DNA from: Pictodentalium vernedei
Taxonomy: Eukaryota; Mollusca; Scaphopoda; Dentaliida; Dentaliidae
Direction: 5' to 3'
Length of the DNA stretch: 64,000 bases
Assembly: GCA_031216915.1 (NCBI GenBank)
Contig: CM062292.1
Span: forward strand, 68,312,790 to 68,376,789
Made by a program: the position numbers and the translations under genes. The notes beneath the pieces were generated by a model. That model made no database searches, had not been told where the DNA came from, and saw nothing but the letters and a program-made list of their open reading frames with translations. Of the stretch, positions 41,381 through 52,817 are shown in pieces (position 1 is the first letter of the stretch; each line of letters starts with the position of its first letter).

Positions 41381-41860
41381 AATATTGAGACACGCCAACG
41401 TTCTTTTATTTTACACATTGGCGGGATAAAGTAAATACATTCATACGATAGGAAAAACATTCCTCGACTTATGAAAAACACACCTTGAATACTATGAAGG
41501 TATCTTTTGTGTGCATGGAGTTTGTCTCTTGACATATGGATTAAAAAAGAGACCATCTGGAAAACCTGTGCCCATATCATATAATACACCATCAATTTGA
41601 AACCATGTAACATAAAATTCTATTCCTTGCTCGGCAAAAAAAAAATGTGGGTCCAACTAGCAAATTTGCAATCCCTGGGTCACATTGTACACTAACCAAT
41701 GGTCAGTGGACTGCAAATTTTCTTGAGTCCTGAGGTTCTGAGGTTAACTGGTCTAGCAAGGCAGGTTATGCGCCAATGTCTACTACAGGTGGCCGTTATT
41801 GAATTCCCTGTATGTACTGTAAATACACAATTGTTCACTGCTCGGATTGAGTGAAATACG

Positions 41861-42236
41861 AGAGAGGTGGCGCAGTGGTAGACTGTTGGACTTCTATGCT
41901 AAAGGTCCCGAGTTCGATCCCCATCCAGGTCGACCCGCGTTGTGTCCTTGGGCAAGGCACTTTATCCCGATTGTCTACATGCGGGCACGATGCCGCCTTG
42001 TGCTAAGGTGTAGTGCACGTCGATGGTGCGCATGTCTTCAACCGCTATAACCCTGCTTGAGCGGAGCTTGAACAGAGTAAGAATGTTGAGGAGCTGACAG
42101 TTGCTCATCGATGCTCGGTGGTTCTCTCCGGGTACTCCGGCTTCCTCCACCCGTAAAACTGCCACGGTCACGATTAGCCATTGTGCATAAGTATGTGACC
42201 TTAAACAACAATAAATAAATAACTAAATAAATTGGG
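41861..42236 (+). mobile_element. tRNA-headed SINE, second head type
   Basis: The head has an A box GTGGCGCAGTGGTAGACTG and a B box GAGTTCGATCCCC, clearly different from the head at 16979. The shared body GTCCTTGGGCAAGGCACTTT, the CGATTAGCCATTGTGCATAA tail and (ATAA)n follow. The flanks ATTGAGTGAAATA and ATTGGGGTGAAATA are a likely target duplication. Confidence 0.9.
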
Positions 42237-42942
42237 GTGAAATAATCTGCGCTGCCAACGAGGGGATACAATTAGACTCGATTTCGAGCAGTGCACTTTT
42301 GTATTTATTTTAATTGATTCTGTGGCTACTTTTTAAAAAAAAAGTCTGCCATCGCTGAGAGAGGAATATGATGCTGGGAGTGGAATACATTTTCGGCGCG
42401 AGAGTGGGAATATGATTTGTTTTGGGGGAAGAAAAACGAATGAAAATAAAATAAAAATAATTTCTGGTGTTTAGTGCATGATTTTGCAGATGAAAATTCC
42501 GTAACCCGGGTGTTTGGGAAATGAGGAATTCGTCCCTTGAGTGCAAAAGGGCGGCAGAGTTTTAGTATTGCAGATGGCACCTTATTCCACTCGAGAAACG
42601 AATTAGCTTGTTGTCATGGGCAGTTGATATCCCCAGAAAGTGAAGCAGTGCTTGTTTACAGTGGTAAACACGTTCCGTTTTCGTGGTAAAATAGTCACCA
42701 AAGCTTGGGATGGAAGTCCTCTAAAATGGGCAACATGGGTATAAACGATTGACTAAACTTGACTTTATCTCCATCTTGCAATTACGATTATTATCACTTT
42801 AGCGGGCATTCTCTAGTATATTAACGGAGTTTAGCGAGGCGGCAAGACTCAGTAATTTATGACCCTATGCAACTGGAAGCGAGCCGCGGGCATTAATGAA
42901 AACAAAATTCATTAACAGCCCGCCGCCCGCCCTTCCGGTCAT

Positions 42943-43305
42943 GGTAATAATAGTAATAATATGATTTTGTCCAACGTCCCGGTTTATTAACGGCCCTGAA
43001 GGAATGAATAACAGCCCTCTGACTTGTTAACGGCCCTCGATTTCGTCTCGTGCCGGTAGTAAACCCATGGGCTGTTATTCATTCCTCTCTGGCCGTTAAT
43101 ATACCAATTTAATAATATGATTTTGGACGACGTTACGGTTTATTAACGGCCCGACAGGAATGATTAACAGCCAGAGGGTCCATTAACAGCCCGAGACGAA
43201 GTCGAGGGCTGTTAACGGTCCGAATGCTGTTAATCATTCCTGGATGGCCGTTAATAAACAGGAACGCCCAACAAAATCTTGTTATTACTATTATTACCAC
43301 TTCTA
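42943..43305. repeat. Palindrome of TTAACGGCC repeats
   Basis: Outer arms TAATAGTAATAATATGATTT / complement (ATTACTATTATTA at the right) enclose repeated GTTTATTAACGGCC, GGAATGATTAACAGCC and their complements. It is probably a foldback MITE inserted in the left terminal region. Confidence 0.7.
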
Positions 43306-43607
43306 AAATGGTTGAATCCAAAGGCTCTTCATCAAGTTCACTTGATTGTGACATCCCGAGTTTTCGTAATGCAATGACATTTAACCAAAACACATGTAGA
43401 TAAACAAAACGTCACGTGATCAATCACATGATAGCTTAATTTAAATATTTTTGTTTGCCACGAAAAATGGCCTTCTCCCAAAATCTACTAACAAAAACCT
43501 ACCGTAATGAATTAATTACACTCACCTTGACAATTCGAATGCTTCATCACCGAAGTAATGGGGAAATCACACAAATTTCACGTGTTTTTTTTAACATTCA
43601 TTGCAGT

Positions 43608-43822
43608 TAAGAGCGTTTCATCATCTCGGAACCAGTGGCGCGTTTGGTATGACGGATTACATAAACTCACAGGGTATAAACCGTATAAACCTTTAGCCGG
43701 AAGTGGAGATAAGCGAGGCGAGAGATTTCTATTTTTATCTCAAAGTTTCAGTCGCAGCGTATCAAAGATCACCGAAAACAAGATTTTTTTAATAAAAGGA
43801 ATGACCGAAGAATGCAAAATCA
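43608..43822 (+). CDS. Exon-like ORF in left arm, unknown protein
   Basis: A pyrimidine-rich acceptor (GTTTTTTTTAACATTCATTGCAG) precedes an open frame of about 71 codons, which ends at a strong donor (ATCA|GTAAGTATG). The peptide includes RNQWRVWYDGLHKLTGYKPY, KPLAGSGDKRGERFLFLSQS and KITENKIFLIKG. I do not recognise the family. The same peptide from TGYKPYK onward is encoded in reverse in the right arm (about 52265-52448), so the frame has been kept in both copies. It may be an exon of the element's own gene or a captured host exon. No Met-initiated product is implied; the in-frame ATG at 43558 lies in the putative intron. Confidence 0.45.
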
Positions 43823-44127
43823 GTAAGTATGTCATATAAAACAATATTTAACAATGAAACGACACAACTTAATAGAAAAATCGACTCTTGTAGTATGAAA
43901 AAACACCTGCTGATCATCTCAGAAAATTAATTTCTCGGGCAAATTTCTCCTTCAAATATCGTTTTTCACATGTTGGCACAAATGTAACATGTTAAAATCA
44001 TAGATTGACAGATTCGGCGTTCAATTCCACACCAGAAACTATCAACCATAACAACGAAGGAGGTTCGGTGCTACTGAAACTGTTCAAAATATAATGTCAC
44101 CTTATCGATTTTTTATACGCCCAGTTG

Positions 44128-47100
44128 GTAAAATCGTTGATTGGGAGTTGGTGATAATTATACGTCCAGTTGAGATTATTCGATTTCCCATATGATCGTT
44201 CCAATGCCCATATGTGTGCATGTACGAAGGTCTAATCAGTTAACAAGCCATATGAACAGACTCGAATGCACAACGTTGACGTCACACCTTTCAACTGAAA
44301 CACTACTGACTGAACCACCGAACCTGCAACCACGGGGGAGGGGGCGAGAGGACCGCTCCTCCCCCCGAAGAACTTTCGCCCCCACCCGAAACATTTCAGA
44401 CCATGGTTTTCAATCGGCATTCATTTTTTTTAATTTACCTATGCATTAGGGTAAATTAGTTCAGTTACAACTGTAACACTTCATTTTGCCTTGGCTCTAA
44501 TTCCTTCACACCTGTAATTAACATATCCATAATCACTTGTCTATGAAGGTAATCCCATTGTTATTTGTGAGCTGTTTATTCATCACACATACATTCACAC
44601 AGCTTTGTCGGGATATTATTTTTCCAATTGGGGGTATTTGGGGTTTGTTTCATTCTTTTTAATGACCTTTTTTAAAAAAAAAAAAATTGTTTACCGTTTT
44701 TGACCGTGGTCGTTTTTACTTCATAACGATCATTTAGTGTCTATGTTTTGCCTGGCTTTCTTAAATTATTTTTTTCTATTTATTTTATTTTATGTTGTTG
44801 AAGTGTGGGGGTGGGGGGGGGGGGGGGGGGCGACAGTCGAATGGGAAGAAGATGTTTTCACTTCAGATAACGGCGTGTTATAACAATACGCCAGTCCTCT
44901 GTTAATTGAAACCAGTTTGCCTGATAGCATGCTGAGCTAGCAGTTTATTCGACAATAATCCCTAACCCGACCCCACCTCACCTTCTCGCGCTCTCTCATT
45001 TTCACTCTCATTTTGGCAACAGTCTTTTGTGACCAATAACTGTCGGACAAACATCAAATGAGCTATTTTTTAGTATTCTCTCGAGACTCTTCGAAGCAAC
45101 TGCATCAATAAGTATCTGGCTTTTAACGATTCCATTTTTAGAGAAATTAGCGAAACACTATGGAATCCTACATGAAGTATACCATACATGTACTTTTGTA
45201 AATATTCAATGAATGTTGTTTTTTTGAGAACTTATTTTATCTGAAATAAATTACTGTTTAAACTAAACTAAAGTATTTTTAGATAAGGCGTGACGTCACA
45301 TGGGATTCCCTCGATATCTCGCCAATGTCGTGTTGAAACCAAACAGATCCAGGGTCGAAAACAAGCTTTATACTCACCAAGCGAACCCCACCGTGTGACA
45401 AAGGCAAAAAGATGAAATAAATAGAATAATTCGCGCCTTACATAAGTATTTTATAAATTTTCATCTTCTTTTCACTTAATTTACATACGACTTCACGGAA
45501 ACAGTTTCGAAACAAGACTTCGGTTACCAGTTTTCTTTTTGAAACTTGAATGCCAAACAACATTCTACATGATGTAGGATAAGCACAGTTGGGTCAACAG
45601 TAGCTGAAATTAAATTACGTTGTTGTCAATAGCAGTTCAGAGCAGGGTCAAGTTGTCAAAAATACAAAGCGATCCTTTCTTTCAAATTAATCGATCACAT
45701 TTATTGTCTGACGATAGCCTTCAATACTATTCACATTCTCATTTCCACTTCACTCCTGCTGAAGAACAAAACACTTCTCGGATCCAAATGCTCCCAGGGA
45801 CGTTTCTGGGTAGTTCAGACTCGGTGTGTGTCACAGTGAGGTCCTCAAATTTCCAAACTTTCATTTCAAATTGATACCATAAAAAAGTTTCCGACATTTG
45901 ATGATCGGTTTTGAGAAGGAATTTTCTTTATAGATTTATGTACAAATTACATTATATTCGCTTGATAGGGTATTTGGCCTTTTCTCCATAATTATGAGTA
46001 GACTTTGTAATTGGCCTAACAAAATACTTCTTGTGGTACATAACACTGCTATATTGTGCGGGGCCGTCGACAGCGAGGGGGGGGGGGGGGTAGTAACCCC
46101 GGGGCCCGGCGTTATTGGGGGCCCGCCGATTCCCGTAATTTCCTGAAGGCGGGATACTCGTGCGTGCGGCCCCTTCACTGCACGTCACATTTAGACGAGC
46201 AGTGAAGGACTCTCATGTAAGAGTCCTGCCTTAAAGCAAATGGAGAAAATCGGCGGGCTCCGGTGTTCCAAATTGACACTATTTGTGTGCATTTACGAAA
46301 GCGCAATCTCGATGTATTGCTAGCTTACGCAGTTACAAACTTGGAACATTATCAACATTTTAGTTCTGCGCGAAAAAGAACTAGTGGGTCATACTGTAAA
46401 GAATAAATGTATTTCAACCAAGAATCACTAGTTCTATATTTGCTTAGAACTAAATGTTTCCAACTTTTGAAATTTGAACCATAAAATTTTCAACTTTCAA
46501 AAATCAGGGTCCTCATTGGGGGGGGGGGGGGGGGGGTGAAAGCCCCCCCCCCCCCACTCCCCCTGTCGGAACGTCCCTAAGTGCTCTTCGTTTTTGCTGG
46601 CGAAGAGTAGTCTCTTGCGCATCCCATTTGCTTTCATCTAGGTGAAAGGTAGTGGGATGCACAGGAGACTAGGCGAAGAGGTCATCCCGCACTTTAATAG
46701 CACAGCCAAACGGAACGCACACCTGCCACGCGTCACTAGCCAAATCGGCTTCAGAGTGACAAGAACCGATCGTGCCGGTTTCTGAGAATTTCACCCAAAC
46801 AGGCCGCCAACAAACTGCTCTCCAGTTTCCTTCTTAACCCTTTTGAGAAAAATATTTTTGTACGCCATGTGTCCTGGTCATATCTTGATACACCCAAACC
46901 GGCCTCTCGACTCTGCAATTTCATTCAAACCCAGACCGACCATAACATTATTCTATAAAATACACCTGCAACTAATATATTTTACTGATATATTTTTCCA
47001 GTTTGTCATGCCTGTAAAATGAAATTATTTACTCTCATTCAAGAACGTAACCGGGTGGGGTGGGGGGGGGGTCACATCCCCCCACCCCAAATTGAAATGT

Positions 47101-48712
47101 GGGTGACAAGTTGAAAAGAGTGGTGGATAAGTTCGCTGGTCTCTCGTGCCAGAAGTCGCGGGATCGCAGATCCCCGGCTGAGAAAAGATATGGAGGTATC
47201 TGAACTCTCTCTGGAAGCATCAGTTGCGGGGTTGATGATGTCACGGCGTGTCGTCCTATTGGGTGGGGAAGTAAAATGGCTGTCCTCTGTACGGAGAGAG
47301 ACAGACTCCACACAGGCTAAAGATCCAGTCGTAGAACACAACAAATTGGAATTCTCTGCTCCTCCTTTCGTTATCAGACTCGCTCCTAAAGGTATTTGAT
47401 TGGTTATTTTCTCCGTTTGCGTTTTGTTTTACACTGACCTCTAATATACAATTTTAAAAATGTAGTTTACATGTATACCATATTTTTTCTTTGTTTATAG
47501 TAATACGATAACACACTGGAAAGGCGTTCATTTGAATCAGTTCCACATATTTATTTTTAAAATAGAGTATAGTTGACTATTCAGGAGCGAAGGAAGGTAA
47601 AAATATTGGGGGTGAGGTGGGGGTGGGGCTTTCAGAGTTAATCCCAAGGGGACCACCATGTATGCTCACCGTGTGCTGTGCAGCAGCATCCTAGCCGCAC
47701 AGTGGTTAGGTTGTGTGTGTGTGTGTGGGGGGGGGGGGGGGGTGGGGAGGGGGTAGCACAAGAGGCGATATCGCCGTATCCCATTCTCGGTGATGAGGGT
47801 CTGCGGGCTTTCTCTGGGATATTTTGAAAAATGAGGGTCAAAACTCACATGCTCAGTGATTCTGAGGCTGCTGTGACTGACTCCTCCGATGAGGACTGTT
47901 GAACGCTGCAAATTCGAATTCTCTGCTCCTTTCATTATTAGATTCGCTTCTAAATTCATTCGATTGGTTTACCCTTTCGTTTGTGTGTTTTTTTTCTTTC
48001 TTTGGGAGCATGTGTTCCCTCTAGATCATACTAGCATGCCCAACACTCTGTAAAAGTGCGCACGCGCGCGCGTGTGTCTGGGTGGGGGGGGGGGGGGGGT
48101 GGGGGGCGGTGTAATGCAAAAACCTTAGATACATTGCCCATCCCCCTTCCCCCACACACTTTCAAATTGCTCCCCGGCGCCTACAAAAGCTCGGGGTTTT
48201 CAAGTTATATACAGTAGGTTTAATATATATTCCTATATATTTAGTATCCCGTTTGTATCTCATTCATAGTTTTGGGGTTTTTTGGGTTTTTTTTTTAAAT
48301 ATCTCGAAGCAAATTCTCAGTTCAATACTGAGTCTTATATTCGTCGTTCTGTCATTTATACTCCACGCCGGCATTTACCGGCTCTGGAAGTGTGAAATCT
48401 TACCAATATTTCTCCATTAAAAACCTCAAAATATCCACTAAGGTGCAAGGAAACGAGGGTTTGGGGACCCAGAAATTCACAATTTTCCAACCCCGGGCCC
48501 AACTATGGTCAGCCATTAGTAGCGAAGGCCCTGCTTCACCCCATAATAGATCAATAGATACCCTCTTTGCGAATTTGTGGGTCTGCTATTTAGCTACATG
48601 CCTGCCCCTTCCAGAGCGTATTTATAGTTGCCAAAATGGTGGTGGGGGGGGGGGGGGCGGGAGGTGTAACGTCTGCTTTTACGTGGGGGATTATGTGCGG
48701 GTTGTCTGACCC

Positions 48713-48743
<31 letters not shown>

Positions 48744-49560
48744 ACACACACGGCTCTTCGCTGCCTTTCCCACTCCCACTCCGAAGATCGACCCTGGTTG
48801 CAGGCCTGTGGACCACGGCTTTATAGATTCATCTCTTACGAGAACCGCGACAAATCTGTGGCTGGCCAAAGAGTTATTATTACTATAGAAAAAAAGAGTG
48901 TGTCTGTCTGTTTGTCTGTTTATGTATGCAAGCAACCGCTGCATGAATTCAGATGAAATTCGTCATCAGTGTTCCTTGGATCATTGGGAAGGTTATTAGT
49001 GGGCTCGGAAATGCGCCGTTCTTAATGTTGTTTTTTTTTCATTTTTTTCGTTTTTTTTTTTTTTTTTTGTTATCGTGTAAAGAGGCAAAGCACAAGAGGC
49101 TATTTAAATGTAGCCGTGAGTTTATGGTATATCTTTTGTAGTTCACTGACATTTACAGTTTTACAATTTTTTCCAGGGTTATCTGAACCACCCACCCCAC
49201 TAAATACATGCTTCTGCATCATCCTTCCCACCATACTGCACCATAACCAATTTTATCATACAGTATTGAGTGACTGACCTTGTACAGTAGGACAGGTCTT
49301 GAAAGAACATCCGTTTTATCAGATCAAAGTGATCTCTTAAGGCAGATGGTCTCCCATAACAAATCAAATATAGAATAAAGCTGGTATGTCCTAACATAGT
49401 GACCACAATAAATGTAAACCAACAACATTCAAAGTGGATTATATATCCAAATATATCCCACAATAAAGCCAGTTCTAATGTTAGCCATACATGTGTTTAT
49501 TTCAAGTAACCTTATTGAACAGTAATGGTTGTTTGAGAATTTTTATTGTTTTTGTATTTT
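44128..49560. other. Centre of the large element: G-tract-rich, no gene recognised
   Basis: Long G or C runs occur at about 44808, 46077, 46518, 47055, 47727, 48083, 48645 and 48711. GAATTCTCTGCTCC blocks repeat at about 47350 and 47916 with related flanks (ATTCGATTGGTT-type). A hairpin GTAGTCTCTTGCGCATCCCA ... TGGGATGCACAGGAGACTA lies at about 46607-46668. All ORFs are short, cross G runs or overlap on opposite strands. Confidence 0.5.
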
Positions 49561-49641
49561 AGAAAAGAATGTTAGGTAAAGGGTTAAATATCATAAATTA
49601 CTCAACCCATCAGAACCCACTGCGTTCTCCATTCATATATA

Positions 49642-49845
49642 CAGTGGATCTTCTCTTGAGAGACCACCTTTTTGAGGAACCACCTCTTTTGCGCTAGAGC
49701 GTGATTTATGTGGACAACACAGGACAACATACCATTTCGGCCAGACAAAAGTGGTTTTTCAAGACAGGTGGTCTTGACAGACCACCTGTCTGAAAGACCC
49801 CTTTTGTCTGGCAAAAATGTTGGTCTCTTCAGAAAGGTTCCACGG
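49642..49845. mobile_element. mariner-like MITE
   Basis: TA-bounded ends CAGTGGATCTTCTCTTGAGA and the complement of TCTCTTCAGAAAGGTTCCACG. The inner arms TTTTCAAGACAGGTGGTC / GACCACCTGTCTGAAAGACC are also inverted. The minus-strand 87-residue ORF here is an artefact. Confidence 0.78.
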
Positions 49846-50322
49846 TATGTGTATGCAAAAAGCAATGAGTTTAGTCATTTATGTATTTGTTTATTTTGTT
49901 GACGAAGGTTTGGGTGGGACATGGCTGGGTTGGGGGAGGGGACTTATTACTTATTTAAAGCCAGCCCTAGAAGGTCTGGTACAAGATTTTGTTGACACCT
50001 GTGTTCTCAGATGTGTTTGAAATAAATTAGCAGTTCAATCAGGTTCAGTGTTTAGTAGTTTTTGTGTTACATACTTCCTACAATGGCAATAAGAGTCATT
50101 GGTGTTTTCGTAATAGGTATGGATACATCGTTGTACAGAATTGTTCCTGCAGCTGAAATCTGTAACTATTCCTGTCTTCACATAATTGCCTTTGCTCCTC
50201 ATCTAAGCCAGCCAATCTCACCAGGGTGAACATATTAGAAATTTAATCAAACGGAACACCCTCAAGAAAACTTATCCTTAGAGTGCAGTGTTTGATAATT
50301 GCAATTAGTGATGCATTTTAAC

Positions 50323-51165
50323 TAGGGCTGTCGCGATTATTCGATTAGTCGACTAACCGTCGACTATTGAAGTAGTCGACGTTTTTTATTTTTAGTCGAT
50401 CGTCGTTCATTTTCAAGGTGGTACACGTCTACTACACGTCGGGGCTAAATTGCATTGTTTTGTGAGGTGAATGATCAATGAAGGTGAATAACTTTAAATA
50501 TCTAACCATAGTTAACATTCATATTCGGAAGACTGTACGACTGTCGCTGACTGTGTAAGAAAGAACACTCACAGTTACTCGAGAAGAATAGATTCTTCTG
50601 AATTTCTCCAGTCTTGTACACACGAATGCACCCATTGGAAAACCGAAAGCGCGGAAGTGACAAAATTATGACGAAAGTCAGAACGTCAGATCACTTCTCA
50701 AAGTTCGGAACTTCAGACTAAGATCCAATTTTAACAACTGACGAGGGAATGCATAGATCTCAATGTTCAAAATTTCGAGAAACTTATTGCAGAAAGGAAA
50801 CATATGCAGGAACGTTCTTTGGTAAATTCATTTTAATTCATCGGCTTCAGTCCAGTTCAAACTTGGACCCGCAGTCAGTAATATTATTTTTGGGGTTGGT
50901 ACGTCCTACAGGACGTACCAACCCCAAAAATTATATTACGGACTGTGGGTCCAAGATTGGATTACATGTAGCTTCAGTCGGGACCGATTTGTTGTTCCCA
51001 CAACCCCACTTCGTCTGAACACACTGGTGCCATTGTCATTTTCAGAGTTTTACGAACAGAAGAATGATTTGCTAAAAAATCATGGGAAGCGACTATTAAT
51101 CGACTAACCGTCGATTACTGGTCACGATTAGTCGATTACAAAAAATGATAGTCGCGACAGCCCTA
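50323..51165. mobile_element. hAT-like non-autonomous transposon with intact ends
   Basis: Ends TAGGGCTGTCGCGATTATTC and complement (ATAGTCGCGACAGCCCTA), with inner GTCGACTAACCGTCGA-type inverted text. It has a perfect 8-bp duplication ATTTTAAC (50315-50322 and 51166-51173). A hairpin TTGGGGTTGGTACGTCC ... GGACGTACCAACCCCAA lies near 50910. About 843 bp, no transposase. Confidence 0.92.
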
Positions 51166-51173
51166 ATTTTAAC

Positions 51174-51988
51174 TTGCATTATTCAATAGGTCATACATTG
51201 TATCACTATAAGCCGAATCATAGCTCAGCCGCAATAACAGTTTTAAAAGGTATCCCCTGATAACTTGAGTGTCTTTTTATTGGTTCTTGAATGATACTTC
51301 ACTGATTGTGGTATACAATTTTGCCCCAAAGTGTCTGAGGAAAAAATTTGCAAGCATTGGAATTTTTTTTTGTCCTCCTTGACCACCCACCCACCCACCC
51401 CGGCATCTGTGTTTTGCAAATTTTTTCCACCCCCCCCCCCCCCCTGGCTTGAGCCTAAAAATTCATAAAATTATAATTACGTGCTATCCATACTGCCATA
51501 TGCGTACGGGAATTTTTATTTTCTGGGTGGGGTGGGGAGGATGTGGAGCTGAGGTCCACTTCATCCGAAAGAATCCTGAGTGCCCGAAAAAATCCTGACT
51601 GCCCCCAAAAAATTATTTCACCCCCAAAACGTGTTTTGGAACAAATTGTGTCTGAAAGAGTCAACTTACAGTAAATAATGCGGTCCAACTTGATCTGACA
51701 TTGTTACGCTATGCCATAAAACCAGTCTCATCTTCATATAGTTCACCGCCTATCGTTAGATTCTGTAATGCAGTAAAATGGGCTATTTCTCTGCGTTGAA
51801 AAAGGTAACCTGTGATTCGCTTTTTCAACGCAATGCAATGTTGCATTCAACCCGGCATGTGCGCGTATAGGCCTATCTTGCTTTCGGAACTTACAGGCTC
51901 CAAATTTACCAGATTCTCACATCGAAAGGATCACTTGACAAGCTTAAAAAATGTATACGACTCAACAACTGAAGATACGAGCGTTTAC
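51174..51988. other. No gene recognised
   Basis: C runs near 51430 and a short hairpin GCGTTGAAAAAGGTAACCTG ... CGCTTTTTCAACGC (about 51792-51830). An open frame of 69 codons (51812-52021) runs into the right arm but resembles nothing I know. Confidence 0.4.
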
Positions 51989-52264
51989 AACTGGGCGTAT
52001 AAAAAAAAATCGATAAGGTGACATTATATTTTGAACAGTTTTAGTAGCACCGAACCTCCTTCGTTGTTATGGTTGATAGTTTCTGGTGTGGAATTGAACG
52101 CCGAATCTGTCGATCTATGATTTTAACATGTTACATTTGTGCGAACATGCGAAAAACGATATTTGAAGGAGACATTTGCCCGAGAAATTCATTTTCCGAG
52201 ATGATCAGCAGATGTTTTTTCATACTACAAGAGTCGATTTTTCCATTAAGTTGTGTCGTTTCAT

Positions 52265-52448
52265 TGTTAAATATTGTTTTATATGACATACTTACTGATT
52301 TTGCATTCTTCGGTCATTCCTTTTATTAAAAAAATCTTGTTTTCGGTGATCTTGGATACGCTGCGACTGAAACTTTGAGATAAAAATAGAAATCTCTCGC
52401 CTCGCTTATCTCCACTTCCGGCTAACGGTTTATACGGTTTATACCCTG
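52265..52448 (-). CDS. Second copy of the exon-like ORF, right arm
   Basis: Reads TGYKPYKPLAGSGDKRGERF and on to KITENKIFLIKGMTEECKIS on the minus strand, identical to the left-arm copy over about 55 residues, and ends at the same donor-like junction (complement of AGTAAGTATGTC near 52285). Upstream of GYKPYK the sequences diverge (CAGCGCCGGGGCTGTTAACG), so the acceptor and first codons are lost. Confidence 0.4.
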
Positions 52449-52700
52449 TGAAACCGTGACCAGCGCCGGGGCTGTTAACGAAACATTTAGCCGGAAGTGG
52501 GCTGTTAACCACGTTAACACACAACATTAACGGTTTGAGTATGTGCATTATGCACTTTTACCGTAAAGTTAAAATTGTGTTAATATACTAAAGGATGCAC
52601 GCTAAAGTGGTAATAGTGAACCCTAACGCTATCCAAACTCATGTTATTGTTATATTAGTCATTGTGCAGAAATATTCGACTATTAACACCAATAAATAAA

Positions 52701-52817
52701 TAGACAGAACGCGATGTGAGTTGAATCGGTGGGTGTTTTACATAACTGGTTGGAAATTGGAATGGCGTAATCATATTTCGCTCGAGCCGTAACCGATTCA
52801 AACACACATCGCGTTCT
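52701..52817. repeat. Foldback hairpin
   Basis: AGAACGCGATGTGAGTTGAA TCGGTGG at the left pairs with CCGTAACCGATTCAAACACA CATCGCGTTCT at the right, around a loop of about 60 bp. It abuts the RP tail. Confidence 0.7.

Larger units (their letters stand above)
42789..52653. mobile_element. Large (9.86 kb) inverted-repeat element, unclassified
   Basis: Termini TATTATCACTTTAGCG ... TAGTATATTAAC (42789-42825) and its complement (52579-52615) match with few changes. A further 38 bp (52616-52653) separate the right terminus from the resumed retroposon. Internal arms of about 460 bp, 43667-44127 and 51989-52447, are inverted and nearly identical; each carries the same exon-like ORF. Between arm and terminus the left side holds a 360-bp palindrome (42943-43305), which the right side lacks. 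The 7.9-kb centre has no integrase, polymerase or transposase ORF that I can see. Polinton, MULE or another large TIR element that lost its genes are all possible. Confidence 0.65.
42625..52700 (+). mobile_element. Retroposon RP copy 6, split by a 9.86-kb insertion
   Basis: 42625-42790 carries GTGGTAAACACGTTCCG, ATAAACGATTGACTAAACTT, GACTTTATCTCCATCTTGC and stops at CAATTACGATTA. The family continuation ATTAGTCATTGTGCAGAAAT ... ACACCAATAAATAAAT appears at 52654. The uninterrupted arrangement is seen at 41271-41375, so everything between was inserted. Confidence 0.82.

Noticed and set aside
42789..52653. Polinton/Maverick call for the large element
   Set aside because: No polymerase B, retroviral-like integrase, capsid or ATPase ORF is visible and the ends do not start AG; left unclassified.
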